DNA of 64,000 nt from Saururus chinensis. Lineage: Eukaryota > Streptophyta > Magnoliopsida > Piperales > Saururaceae. A program made the translations under genes and the position numbers. The notes below the pieces were generated by a model, which saw nothing but the letters and a program-made list of their open reading frames with translations, searched no databases and was not told the origin of the DNA. This document shows, one piece after another, positions 34,026 through 46,110 of this stretch (position 1 is its first letter; every line of letters begins with the position of its first letter). The stretch lies in NCBI GenBank assembly GCA_035235625.1, contig CP141150.1:6262001-6326000 (forward strand). The letters run 5' to 3'.

Positions 34026-36800
34026 ACCAAGACTCTTGCGTTGTACACCATAGACTATATTTTTCTGATCTTGGTATTTGGGGGTTATCCCTTGACCTAG
34101 ATTGTGGGTGGTATTGGTGATTCGCCTGTTTAGTCGATTACACTGACTAATCTTAAGTTTTAACAAATTTTTTGCCACTAACCTTGACAATTTTTTAATT
34201 GCATAACAAATAGCCCAATAATTTTATTTTCTTCATCTGCATGCTTCGTTATAGTGGCAAAACTTCACATGAGAACCATACTCATTATTTGTTTAAGCAC
34301 AAGCAGACAAAGAGGATAAGTGCTGCATGTATGGTTGGATCAAAGAGAAGAATAAATGATCAGGTTGAGTGGAAAGCCAGTCAAGAAATCACTTGCTTAA
34401 ACATACTTTAATGATGTGTGGAGAGGGCATTGCCTTCTTTACTTGCAAAGCGCTCTCTATGACCTGTTCTGGAAGGCATTGTAGCTCCTGTAGGAGCTGT
34501 CGGCAGTGCTAGTTTCTGTGTTGCAGTAGAACAAGGACCGCATAAGAACTTTGAGTGGCCAAGTTCCACCCCCAACTTGGCCTTTGCTTTTCTGGCGTGC
34601 TGTAAGTTTGGACCTGCCTACCATTCCCATATCATTAATTGGGAAGATTTTTTATGTTTTGTATTGATAATGCACCCAGTAAGGAGCACATAGGAGCCAT
34701 TAATATTTGACATTAATGGTGTACACACTAGCGCATCAATGCTAACATGCGCTAATATGTATGTTGTTGATTTAAATGATGAACGACTTGCATGCATTCT
34801 TTATGTTGTGCGCTTTGGAGCATATTTATTGGAGGTTGTTGGCTTCTGTAAGAGGCATATGGGAGTTAGCCCCAATTGATCTTGCTCCTTGCTTACCTTT
34901 TGAGGATCTCTCTCTAGCTTGAGTTGAAGTTTACCTGGTAGACTAATTAAAAATTTAGTTAACCTCAGTTGTATGTCTAAATTGAAAGTTATAAAAAAAA
35001 GGTTATTCTTTGCTTAGGCTTACATACAGCTTGATGTGGATGAGAATAACGAATTAGTCTTCCAAAAAAGGTTTAGATGGATATTGCCTCATGTGCTCAC
35101 AATCCTCTAGGGTCTTCGCTCATCATGGTCAAGCGTTTACCTTTATTATTTGGATTATGATGACTTGAAGCAAGGCCTCTTAAATCAATATATCTGGCTG
35201 CAGTGTCAAGCGTAATCGACATAAACTCCTTCAAACTGAAGAAATTATCTAATCCTCAGTACTTAGTAAACTTAGTCTCACTTTACAGGAGATATCGATC
35301 ATCAATGGCGCACATGTTAATGCACGTTAATATGTGCGCTATCGATCCTGATGATGACGGCTCCAATCAAAAGGAGAATATATAAGGAGCGGAGCACCAA
35401 ATAATTTCTCCTCAAATTGATTACGAAAAAGGAGACACTTCCCGGTCCAAGTGGGTCCTATGCTGCCCATGACCTCCAAATACCTATATTAACGACTATC
35501 AGTCCTGTATTTTCCAGATCAAAGCTCCAAATTGTAAACTTTGGCATAATGGTTTGACAGATTTGAACAAATTCACAATTATATTGAGCAGCCAATTATG
35601 GCCAACTCAATCTTTTTGGAAAACAAAAAGAAAAAGAAAAAGAAAAACACAAGCCAGCCATAGATTGGATATCAATTTCATATTCTACATGATGTGAATA
35701 CTAATGTAATGGTAATCATATTACACACTACTTAGTTGATATTTCTTTCCTCATCTACCCGGCTTAAAGTTGAGCAGTGAAGAAAATGAGTGTTCCAATT
35801 CAGGTCAAAGCTTCTAACATGCTTCAAAAAACTAGGAGGGAAATAGGAAATTGCATGAGCCAGGGCATCAAGAGCCATTTCATCGAGGTTCGGCAGTACA
35901 AATTATCCAAGGGCTCTGCCCCCTTCGTAACACATGCAGTCGGCTGAGATGCACCGGCTTACATAGTTGCGCGTGAGCACGGGCTCATAATAAATATTTG
36001 GCCAAGAGTCCCTATTGGGGAGACCAAATGAGGCTACCATTATGTCTGTCACTAACTTTGTCCTAACCCAGATCTCAAACTCAAATTGTTTGTCACCAAA
36101 TATATATCGATACTAGTATTTTCCGTAGCCACCTGATAGAAGCTGAAATTTTCTTTCATCCACAGGCCCAATATTCCACCGAACACCGAAAATATCGTCT
36201 TCAAGAATCTGATTAGAGCACACCAATCTATGGTTAGTCACATACTATAACCTAATATTACGCATTTATCTCTCTATACTAGCGTAGAGAGATAAAAACT
36301 GTTCATTTAACATATTATCATTCACACGCATAAAGAACTGCGAGCCTACTGCCATGATATTTACCATTCATTCTCTTGATTCACATGGCGCAATTCACAG
36401 GTCTTCATTTCAGCCACGGTAAAGGTCAGGCACATATTAATCAATACTCCTTCAAAATATTTGCTGCCTCTGCTGGCTGCTTGCCAGAGGAATGTAGATG
36501 AAAGTTAAACAAGCACATTGCAGTTGCAGAACCTTCAAAGCTCAACAGAGTCACCATGTAATCATTACATCTCCAATCAAAATGGAACTGGAAACATTTA
36601 TTCCCTCAGCAATCAAAATGAATAGGTATATTTCTGTTGGTAATCAAAATCCAAGTTGTGCAAAATAAAATAAAGAACCGCCCATAATGTACAAAGCCAG
36701 AATTGAAGTGAGAAGAGATTTGACGCAGTACACATGGTGGCCTTCTCAGTGAACTGGTCCAACCGATACTAATAATTATATACCAATAATCCAGTGATAG

Positions 36801-38913
36801 TCACAACGACCAATTCATTTTAACCATAACTGCAGGTAATCGATTTTTCTCATTTATGGAGTATACAAAACCTGGCTGTAATGTAAACCTCTTACCCACA
36901 TTACAATTCAGGAAAGCTTCCATTTGCAAATGTTCCAATTGACCCTGGGTCACTCCTCCCACCCTAAAACCCCAGCCGAGCTCATCATCTGGTGTATCAG
37001 ATAGAGAAAATGACCACTGGAAATGTCTTGGATGGGTTTTCTGCCATTCTACCCAGGCATCAATTTTCGAATTATCATCTATTTCTGACTCTAGCAATAA
37101 GGCAATTGAAGCAGCTGATGCAATGTTCATTTCAGTCCTTGTGGAGGATAGATAAGATGTTTCAGCTGATCGGTCAATGTGACCACGATGAAACTTCAAA
37201 CTGCGTATAGGTATGGTGAAAGGTCCTAGCCAAACCTGCTGAGACTGTGGTGTCAGCACCTGATGAAGACCCACTAAAGAAAGCTTTGTTTGATCAGATG
37301 AGTAGTATGTGACTTTTCCAAGTATGCTCATGCAACGGCTTGTATTATTAGACTGAGTTCCCAGCCATGATAAAAATCCACTCAAAGAGGCATCAAAGTT
37401 CAATCCTTTCATTGTCAAGCCAGCAGCACAGTCGTGAATTCGATCAAAGTGAGGAGGCCAGGAAGTTAAGCGCCCACCCTGTCAATACATAATAATTATT
37501 AAAAGGCCAAACTTAGATTGCATGATTAAGAGTCACATCAACAGAAATGTCCTACACAAATAAGTGATACAACTATCTGGTCATCTAGTTTCTCCCTGAA
37601 ATCTCTAATAATTTTCTTCAGCAGAAAGCTGGATGGACTTGTGAATGTGTAACTGTGATTCTATTTAGCAATTAAGAAGTGCAATTATGGCTACATAAAC
37701 ACCACTTAAGGGGCTATAAACATTTCTTATAAAATCATCACAACTTTGAAGCCATACCTGTAAAGATTTTGCACCAATTCCCATGTCTTTAAATTGAGCA
37801 CCCACGGGGATTGCTGTCACAGAAAATTTGTCATTAAGGTTTGCCAAGTATGCTATTTTTGTTAGAGTCAATGGGCTTCCAAAACCTTCCATGGGGCACT
37901 CTTCCTGCTGGCTACTCACAAGTTCAGCAACGAGAATGTCTTTTTGCCTCACAATTGTCTCAAAGATGAACTTCGAGCGGATTCCAGTCCTAATTCCTGC
38001 TTCACGTAATGCATCAGCCGTCTGTCCATTGATATTGTTCAAGAGGATTAAAGCCCCAACTACATCAACTTCTCCCCGTACATGGGTTGCATTGTCTCGA
38101 AATGGACCCCCCTTACTAGTCTTAAAGAAGGAGAGCATTCTTTCAACTTTATCCTGCCTATCCCTCAGCTTCATCAAATCAGAAAATGCCTCCCTCTGCA
38201 ATCGTTTCAAGATTTCAATCTGCAAATAAGATAGTAATTATTACAAAAGGCATCAACTGACCCAGAATGAAAAAAATATTTACTCTACCTTAAGTAATAT
38301 ATCAATATTCTTTTAGTAAGTGAATCACACAGTATCAAATATTACAACTTACAAGCTCCTTCCTCATTGCGATCGATACAAACCCAAAAATGCATCCATT
38401 AAACACTACAAGTAAACAGTTGAACAACCCAATTTACGGGTTTCAAGTAACTTCTTTTACCAAACTACAATGTACAGCCTGATTGTTTTGAAGATTGCTC
38501 ATCATGATTCATTAAAACAATTATCGCCCGCAATTCAAAAGAAGATCGTTCATCATGAATGATTAATATTGGAATCATCCACAAATGAAAATAATTTCAC
38601 CAGATAAAAATAAAACCTGAACACATAAGCACCAATTTGTTTTGGGCACTCCCCCCATTATTCTTCTCTGCTCTCTCCACCCACACTGCTCATAACCCAT
38701 TACGAAAGAAGCCAGCCAATGAGTTTAAATTCAACTTTTATAACCATAACCGCATCAAGCAAAGAAATGGGTGAAAGACAAAAGAGAAAAAGGCAACCAT
38801 ACTGGATTTCGGCGTCTGGAACGTGAGGCTCTCTCTATCGCATCCTTGAAGAACTGCCCGCTGGACTTGGTAAAGGCCCTGAATTTATCGACTACAGAGG
38901 CACCCGGGTCCAT
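36801..38913 (-). CDS. Three-exon gene, 416 residues, function unknown
   Basis: Exons 38803-38913, 37758-38219 and 36801-37478 join in phase 0 with GT-AG introns to give 417 codons. The start MDPGASVVDKFRAFTKSSGQ is the only sensible ATG. It is followed by a basic patch (RASRSRRRNP) and a helical stretch (IEILKRLQREAFSDLMKL). The middle exon has HVRGEVDVVGALILLNNING and FIFETIVRQKDILVAELVSS. The C-terminal exon alternates polar and hydrophobic residues and ends PGFVYSINEKNRLPAVMVKM-NWSL, reminiscent of a beta-rich or beta-barrel end with a terminal aromatic/hydrophobic strand. I see no signal peptide or transmembrane helix. I do not recognise a named family. The clean splicing and composition argue for a real, conserved plant gene. 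Confidence 0.85.
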
Positions 38914-39338
38914 TCAACAATCTCCGAACAACAAAACGAGGAGTAAAATGGAAAGGGCAAACGCAATGATGGAAGCGGAAGGAACAAGAAAGCTCCGGCA
39001 GGTTCAGTATCGGCTTTCCATTTCCAAGTTCGTCTTCGAGGGGGAAGAGAGCTTCTGTAGTAATTAGAGATGGGCCAACAGGGAAGCATCTTTAGTGTGA
39101 AATCCAGCCCAGTGTGTGTTGGAATATTATCCAGGCCCAGTTGAAAGATGAACTTGCGTCCACTGGATATTTCATAAAAACTGAAAAAATGAAACAATGA
39201 CCAGGCCCATTAGGTAGGCGGGTACCCATTTAATTTCTGTGGTGGATGTTTTGAATCTTTTGATATAGATTTTGGAGCATGACGATTTCATTAGTGTTGT
39301 GCAGATTCATGAAGAAAAGGATATATAAATATAGATTA

Positions 39339-39404
39339 CATTAATAGCTACATTTGGTTTTAATAGTTTATTTTAAAAAACCAAATGTAGCTATTAATTT
39401 AAGA
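39339..39404. repeat. Perfect 21-bp-arm inverted repeat (MITE remnant)
   Basis: ATTAATAGCTACATTTGGTT and its reverse complement AACCAAATGTAGCTATTAAT enclose about 20 A/T-rich bases. The arm sequence resembles the ends of the MITE at 47112, so this is probably an internally deleted relative. Confidence 0.7.
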
Positions 39405-42400
39405 CAAAGGGCATATTTTTATAATTTACTAGTAAGAATGTACATATATTACATATACATAATATAGATTAGACAATATAAAATAATATTAATTGACAAT
39501 AAAAAATGTATTGAATAAAAGTTTTCTTTGCATATTATAGTTACAACACATGCTTTTAAGATTGCAAATTACACACATAAGTTCTATATTAACCTAAATA
39601 TACTTGTAGTAGAAACATGCTAGTCCAAAGATCATGCGCTAAATATTATGTCATAGTTTTATGGAGACAATGGTGTCAAATAACTTTATATCATGCATGT
39701 TATACATATTTATGATCAATTTGACGATGGGTTTTATTTGACAAAGCTCTTTAGAATTATTTTAAGAGTATAAAAAATATATAAATCCAAACACATATAA
39801 TATAGGTAAATTATAAAAATATTATAATTAAAAAGTGTGTTTATATGTGGGGCACATAAAAAATTTTGAAAAAACATAGTCATATGTCATCTCATTTGAT
39901 AAAACTCACAGAGAACTTTTTAACAATACCAAAAATGCATAAATTTGAGATTAAAAGTGCAAAATATAACATAAAATTAACATAACTTAAAGTCATATAC
40001 AGTAAGTTATCTAAAAGAATGTAAGTAAATAACTTTACTTAAATATCTTGAAATTACATACCAAATCGTACTTGTATTAAAGGGCAAAATCCATACAACT
40101 AATAAAAGGAAGATGTTTAGTTTTGAATTTAAATCAAATCTGACTTCTATGCCCTCTGTTTCAAAGCAAACATATTGTTTTCGCCCTTTCTATTTGGGTC
40201 ACTTGAAATGCCACTAAATTGATTAGTAGACGCTAGAAGGGATATATATTGTAAAATTGTTGGACAAAATAAAAATATATAAGAAACTACACAGATTGGG
40301 CGTATGTACCCCATCCTGGCTCTCATACCCATTATAAATCTTGTGCAATCTCTCCTTATTCCTCCTAATACCATTATAATTTGGCGTACTATATTACATA
40401 AAATGGAGTAAATATCCCAAACTTTTAAGGTTAAATATATCATTGAAATTTAATTTTGGCCGTAGTTTTAGTTGCGTCTTTCCTCTGCGGTCGCCTCTCT
40501 CTCCCTCTATTGTCTTGGCACATCTCCCCACTTCTCTCCCATTCACGGTGTTTTTTTACCCTGCATTCCCTCTTTGCATACTCTGGCATGGCGCCTCTTG
40601 CCTACCTTACCTCTCTGAAATATCTGCTACTTCTTTAAAGATTCCAGATAGGATATCTTGTATACTCTTTGTCATGTTCCTGGGAGTGGAAGTCTATGAA
40701 TTATTTATGTCATCAAGTTGATTAATTTACTGAGTTTGCTCGAGGAGCATAGGAGTTTCTGTAGCATATTCGTATTAGAGGATCATCTCTTTCTCTTCTA
40801 CTTTTTTTTTTGGGTTATAGTACAGTTCCTCTTCAATCTATCAATCTTCAATTGTGGTTTCTCATTGTGCTATATTGTGCTTATAATAACGCTGATCATG
40901 TCGAGATAAGTCCAAACTCCAAAGTGGATGGGTCGAACCCATAAACCCATAGGGTCAATGTTCTTTTGTTATGTTTTGCCCCTCCAACATCTGCAATGTT
41001 GTGTGTGCTTGCATGGTAGATGACAATTTCTACTAAAAGTTCTACCGGTTGCTTGTAGAAGTGGTCAAGTTGTCATCTGCTGGTGGACCCTCTAGATAGC
41101 CATACTGATAGTTAATTATGTAATTGCATGTGCACAAGCATTAAAAATTATTTGATGCTTGAACTTGTGGGTATGTTTTTGTTTGCTTCATGTGGTGTCA
41201 ACTGTTTGTTTGGCTTTTATACATGGAAATGCAAAGTATGTTCCTTCCTGAATCAGCTATTTAAACACTCTCATGGCTTCCCATGCATTTCTTGGTTTAA
41301 TCACTAAAAAAAATACCTTAGAGACGACATTATCATAATACCGCCATATGACTCGCTCTCAGTCTCTCTCATAGTTCTTCAAACAATGTTAGTGATGGTT
41401 TTAGAAGTAGTTAGGCTTGTTAATAGCACTATAGATTTATGAAGGATGAGTTATGTTTTTAAGTTGTGCTTAACTTCGTCTCTATTTTTGCAATATTGCA
41501 GTTTGCTATTTGGGCATGATCATGGTTAACCTATAATGTCACTTCAACATTGTCTTTATGGCACGCCTTTGCTCATTTTTTAAGGTGTAGCCCCAATCTT
41601 TTGCCTTTCTTTGAGAAAAGTAAAATACATATGAGATATTGTTTTATGCTATGAGATATTGTTTTATGCTAACATTAAAACTTTAGCTGTATGTATTGTA
41701 TGTATTTTTACTAAGTGATATAAATTAGAAAAATGATATTTCTATTCTATTTTTTATACCAAAATCCTACTCTAACTTTTGATTGAACTAAGAAAAGTGA
41801 ATATCTGACACACCTTTCTTTGTTCAACTAGAAGTTGTAATAGTATAAATAGAGGTGGCAAAGGGTTAAGCTGGGGTTGACGGAGGTCCATTCATACTAG
41901 GGCCCGAGCTCGACCCGACCCCATATGTAGACCCGGCTAGGCCAGGCCTTGATTTCATACCCTCAGGCCTAATTAGGCCAATTTGGGCTCAGGCCCACTC
42001 AAAGGGTGTCCTTGGAACGACCTAACCCACTAAGCCCTAAACATGATTATGGGCCTAAGCATGGCCCATAAGGCCAAAAGGCCTTATACCCATAACCCAT
42101 AAGGCCTTTTGGGCCTTATAAGCATAGCCATAGGGCCTTTTGGGCATGGGCCTTTGGATTTTTTTAAAAATATTTTTTTTAGGTGGGCCTATGTGTTTGG
42201 CCTAACACTTATGTAAGTTATTAATCTTCAAATCTGATTAGATTTAGTTGTGGTTAAGTTAAATTTGGAATTGACATACTTGAAAAATAAGAACATATGT
42301 ATTTTTATGACTTAAGACAGAAGACTGAAGAATGTTAAAGGTTTTTTAAACTTATTTAGATCACATTCGTATACTAAAATTACATGAAGAAGTTTCAGAT

Positions 42401-43450
42401 GTAATTTTAGGGGTTTTAAGGTGAAAATAGTAAAATTATAATTATATAGTTATATCGATTGATCATTGGAAAATGTATTGGATGAAACCATCAATTGAAA
42501 AATTGATTTTTTCCTTACAAATAAAGTCGAGAATTATCGATCAATTACTTCGTTAATCGATTGATCGGTCGAAGTATCATGTGTTCAAAAAATAGTGAAT
42601 AATCAATTGTTATTTAAAATGATCAATTACTTGCAGGATTAGTTACCCTAAATAAGTCATTTTAGATTTAATTTCTTTCCTATTTAAAGCCAAAGACCTA
42701 AATCGTTTTAGAGAGCTATATAAGAGATAAGAAGTCATGAATTTTGAGAGAGAAAAACCTAGAGAAAATTAGAGAATATGAGTTTCTACTTTTTATATAT
42801 TGTTTTCTTAAAAGAATTCACGTGAAGCTATTCCATAACTAAGAAGAGATTTCACACATAAGTTTCAAAGATGAATTATAATATATTTTCAATAGAAGAT
42901 TGAAGATTCAAGGAAGTAAGAGTTAATACAACAAGATGAGCTTGTTAAAGGCTAAAATGAGACAAAGACAAAAAAAGAAGGAATAAGAACTTTTAAACGC
43001 TTGAGGGAGAAGACTTTAAAGGCCAACAATAACAAGAGTTTGTGAGGATCTAAACAAGAAAAATTATATTATAGTCAAAACAAATATTAATGGTTTACTT
43101 GTGTCAATGTAATTGTTTTGTTTATTTGTAGTGCATTAATTTGGTTCTTTTGAAATTATTATAATTTTTTACTCAAGTTTGGGTTTTTTACATTAAAAAT
43201 GTTATGTGTTCATGCGTGGATTGAATATTTTTTATTGATACATCATGAGAGTGTACTTTAAAAGAATATTTACTTGTTTTTATTTAATAAAAAAAAATAT
43301 ATGCAAAGAGGCATGAATTTTTTTTAATTCTTAGTTCTTGAAGTACTAATTTTAAGAGCAATATAGTAATTTGTTAGGTTGATTAGTTGGATATTAAACT
43401 CATAGGGTTAATATAACTTTTTTTAAAAATGCCTAGCCAACATTGTAGTT
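39405..43450. other. No gene recognised
   Basis: Low-complexity AT-rich DNA. 41870-42170 is a GGCC-rich patch with repeated AAGGCCTTTTGGGCCTTAT-like palindromes, probably decayed transposon. An ORF at 40443-40721 lacks any domain. Confidence 0.5.
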
Positions 43451-43456
43451 TTTTGT

Positions 43457-43543
43457 GCTAGCTAGTGAGTTAGAACCTCTTGTTGTCATATTATTAGATT
43501 ATTATATTCTGACAACAAGGGGTTCCAACTCACTAGCTAGTGC
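43457..43543. repeat. Foldback: ~33-bp arms, short loop
   Basis: GCTAGCTAGTGAGTTAGAAC plus CTCTTGTTGTCA (left) pairs with TGACAACAAGGGGTTCCAAC plus TCACTAGCTAGTGC (right) with about four mismatches across a ~20-base A/T loop. The RNA would form a long hairpin. Confidence 0.8.
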
Positions 43544-44123
43544 TGATTGGATTTTTTTATTTTTTTATTAACACTTATTTTTCTTTTTGGCAAACATTTA
43601 TACTTTCACAACAATAAAGAAAAATAAAATGAATATGGATCCCTTGTGAGTACACTCCTATGTGAGTGCCCAATACTAGCTCATGACATAAATATTTATA
43701 TAAATTATTATTTTTATAAGAGTAACTTACACTTATACCCTTTGATACTTGATAATATAATACTTGCATCCCTTGACATTTTGAAGATGGGACAAACATA
43801 TAGTAGTTATTTTTATATAACATGTATATGCTTACACTTAACCACTAAGGGGGTCATGGAGAGTAGTGACCGATAGTGAGCGTGACAGATACACCTTATC
43901 TTTCACCCGTTTTTCTATAGTGTTTTCATTAATTGTGGCCCCCTTAATAGTTAAGTAAAATATTTTTTTTGTTATTTAAAAATAATTACTAACAATTTCT
44001 CTAAGCCAAAGAATATAAGTGACATTTTGCTAAAATTGAGAGGTACAAGTACAATATACCATATGCACTACCCACTAATGGCCAACTACATGTGGATAGC
44101 ATATCTCACCCGGAATGAAATGC

Positions 44124-44370
44124 CTATGAACACGTTCTCCCTCTCTGTCGCAGACACCACAACAAAAGCATGGAGGTCGCCCGCTGGCACGAGGCCCGCG
44201 CACGGAGCCTGCTCGCGGTCGTGTGGGTGCAGCGAGGAGACGAGGACTCCCTCCCCAGTCGCCCATACTTGCTTCCCCGCGTTGAAGCTTCTCGCGGATG
44301 TGACTCCCACGCAGCCAAACTCTTCTTCAACACTTGCGTCCCACTTTGACCCAGTTTAGTTGGGAGCAAA
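44124..44370 (-). other. GC-rich island with coding-like ORFs, unrecognised
   Basis: About 180 bases near 44150-44330 are much richer in G+C than the surroundings. Several overlapping ORFs occur on both strands; the minus frame at 44086-44310 (ATGEGVLVSSLHPHD; GDLHAFVVVSATEREN) and the adjoining minus frame at 44356-44460 (AISDGALCVHFLLFAKTYEA) look most protein-like. I recognise no family. It may be a gene fragment. Confidence 0.25.
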
Positions 44371-44920
44371 TTCAATGGCTCTAATGCCGACAACGTTGAT
44401 TTCACTTGCTTCATACGTTTTAGCAAACAAAAGAAAGTGGACGCAAAGTGCTCCATCACTAATTGCATGAATATGACCCAATGACCTGCCCACTCTAGAA
44501 TCAGTCAAACATAACAGGCAGCCAGTCTTCCTTTTTTGTTCTTTAATTTCATTTTTGGTGACTAACAAGCTGCCATACTTCAAGTCTAAACCATCTTAAT
44601 TAAACTTTATAACAATATTTCTCCTAAGGGTGTCACACAAGTGATTTCAATTCAAAAGCAGTATTTTTAAAATTGGCTCACCCGTGGTTGCTCCGGTTCA
44701 ACTAATATAAATTAGGTTTACTTGGATAAATTTGTAAATAATTAGATTCAAAAAGCTTATCGAGTCAAGTCGAACCGAATTCAACTGACCAAGGCGGGTT
44801 GGTTTTTAAAACACTAATTCAAAGCGTATAATCTTCCACTTCACCCACAATAGAGTCTTTAATCTATTCTCTTTAAGTGTTTGTCTTTTTCATTGCATGT
44901 CTTGAGAGAAATATTTTTTA

Positions 44921-44983
44921 TCTCACATTAATAACCCTATTCAATTTTTAAAAAAATAACTAAATAAAATCATTAATGTGAGA
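44921..44983. repeat. Short inverted repeat, MITE-like
   Basis: TCTCACATTAAT (44921-44932) and ATTAATGTGAGA (44972-44983) are exact reverse complements around an A/T-rich core that contains TATTCAATTTTTAAAAAAAT. Confidence 0.55.
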
Positions 44984-46110
44984 CACAGATAATAAGTATG
45001 TTTTATAGAACATATTATAGAGAATTATGAGGTATACAGTACATCTTTAGCTGCCAAACATCATGTATACATGGACAGACCAATAAAAAGTGACTATTAG
45101 GCATCTATTGAACCGGTGGCCAACTCTTTGGTTCCTGTCTGTGACAGCTCTAGTCAGCTGGTCCAGCTCTAGGCGGAATTATCACTGATGGACTTTTCCA
45201 TGTCTTGTTCACATGCCCAACAGCTCTTCTTGTTACTCCAAAGTAGGAAATGGTGTCTCATTGGCTGCCCAAGTTCCACTCCAGCAAATTTAGGATAAGC
45301 CATGATTATTTTAATCTTAGGTTATTTCTAAGAACATTGCTTTTTGACATTTGCACCATTATTGAACTGGGTCCTCCCAATCAAAGCGACCACAGGCTAG
45401 TGATTCAAATAGCAACTTCAATCCCACACAAACTTAGCATTTTAATATAACAGAGCAATTAATCTCGGGTAAATTATTACTAATTAATCTGATAGTAGTT
45501 TGCCATACATTAATTTATTTTCTTATTTTTACTTTCTTTATATGAAAAAACTCATACACAATCAATCTTTTTTTGATCTCTTCTTACAAAGAAGCATTTT
45601 TAATGCTCTCTTTTTAACATGAGCTGAATATAAAATACACTCAGAAAATGTCTGATTTTAAGATCAGTATATATTAACGTAAGTATTACTTACAATTTAC
45701 AAATTAAGCCTTATCACTCTTCTAAATTATGTTCTAACCGTGTTTTTTTTTACCAAGAACAATAACAGAAGAAGGGGAGATAACAAAATCTTTATAGTTT
45801 TCATATTAATACATATTAATAATATATTAAGGTATGCATCATCAATCTTCACAAATTAGGGCCCAACCGACACCGGTCGGAGGCCAAAAATGCATCGAAG
45901 AAGGCATTTGATGGGCCACAGGAAGCTATGTCCCACCCACCCTGTGGGCCCTTCCCCAGGTAAAAGTAAAAACCTGAGAAAGGTAAAAATTACTGCTAAC
46001 TGCTTCTGACTCTGCCGCCGTTATCCTGACGCCTCTGAGATGAGCTAAAACGCCCGGCTAGCTCTCTTCTCTTCTCTGTAATCGCCCGGAAATCTCATTG
46101 GGGAGGTGCC
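44984..46110. other. No gene recognised; right end is NicO promoter/leader
   Basis: AT-rich up to about 45840, then GC-richer. 45950-46110 includes GAAACCTGAG-type and CTCTTCTCTTCTCT leader-like sequence directly before the NicO ATG. Confidence 0.5.

Larger units (their letters stand above)
31800..36800. other. 5 kb with no gene recognised
   Basis: AT-rich, with several ORFs below 100 codons lacking homology I know. It includes very AT-rich DNA at 32570-32790 that resembles decayed MITE sequence, and the two MITE-like elements listed below. The right end likely holds the 3' UTR of the 36801-38913 gene. Confidence 0.5.

Noticed and set aside
40443-40909. Hydrophobic small ORFs of 60-92 codons
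   Set aside because: T-rich DNA gives Phe/Leu/Ser-rich translations by chance; no start context, splice sites or family.
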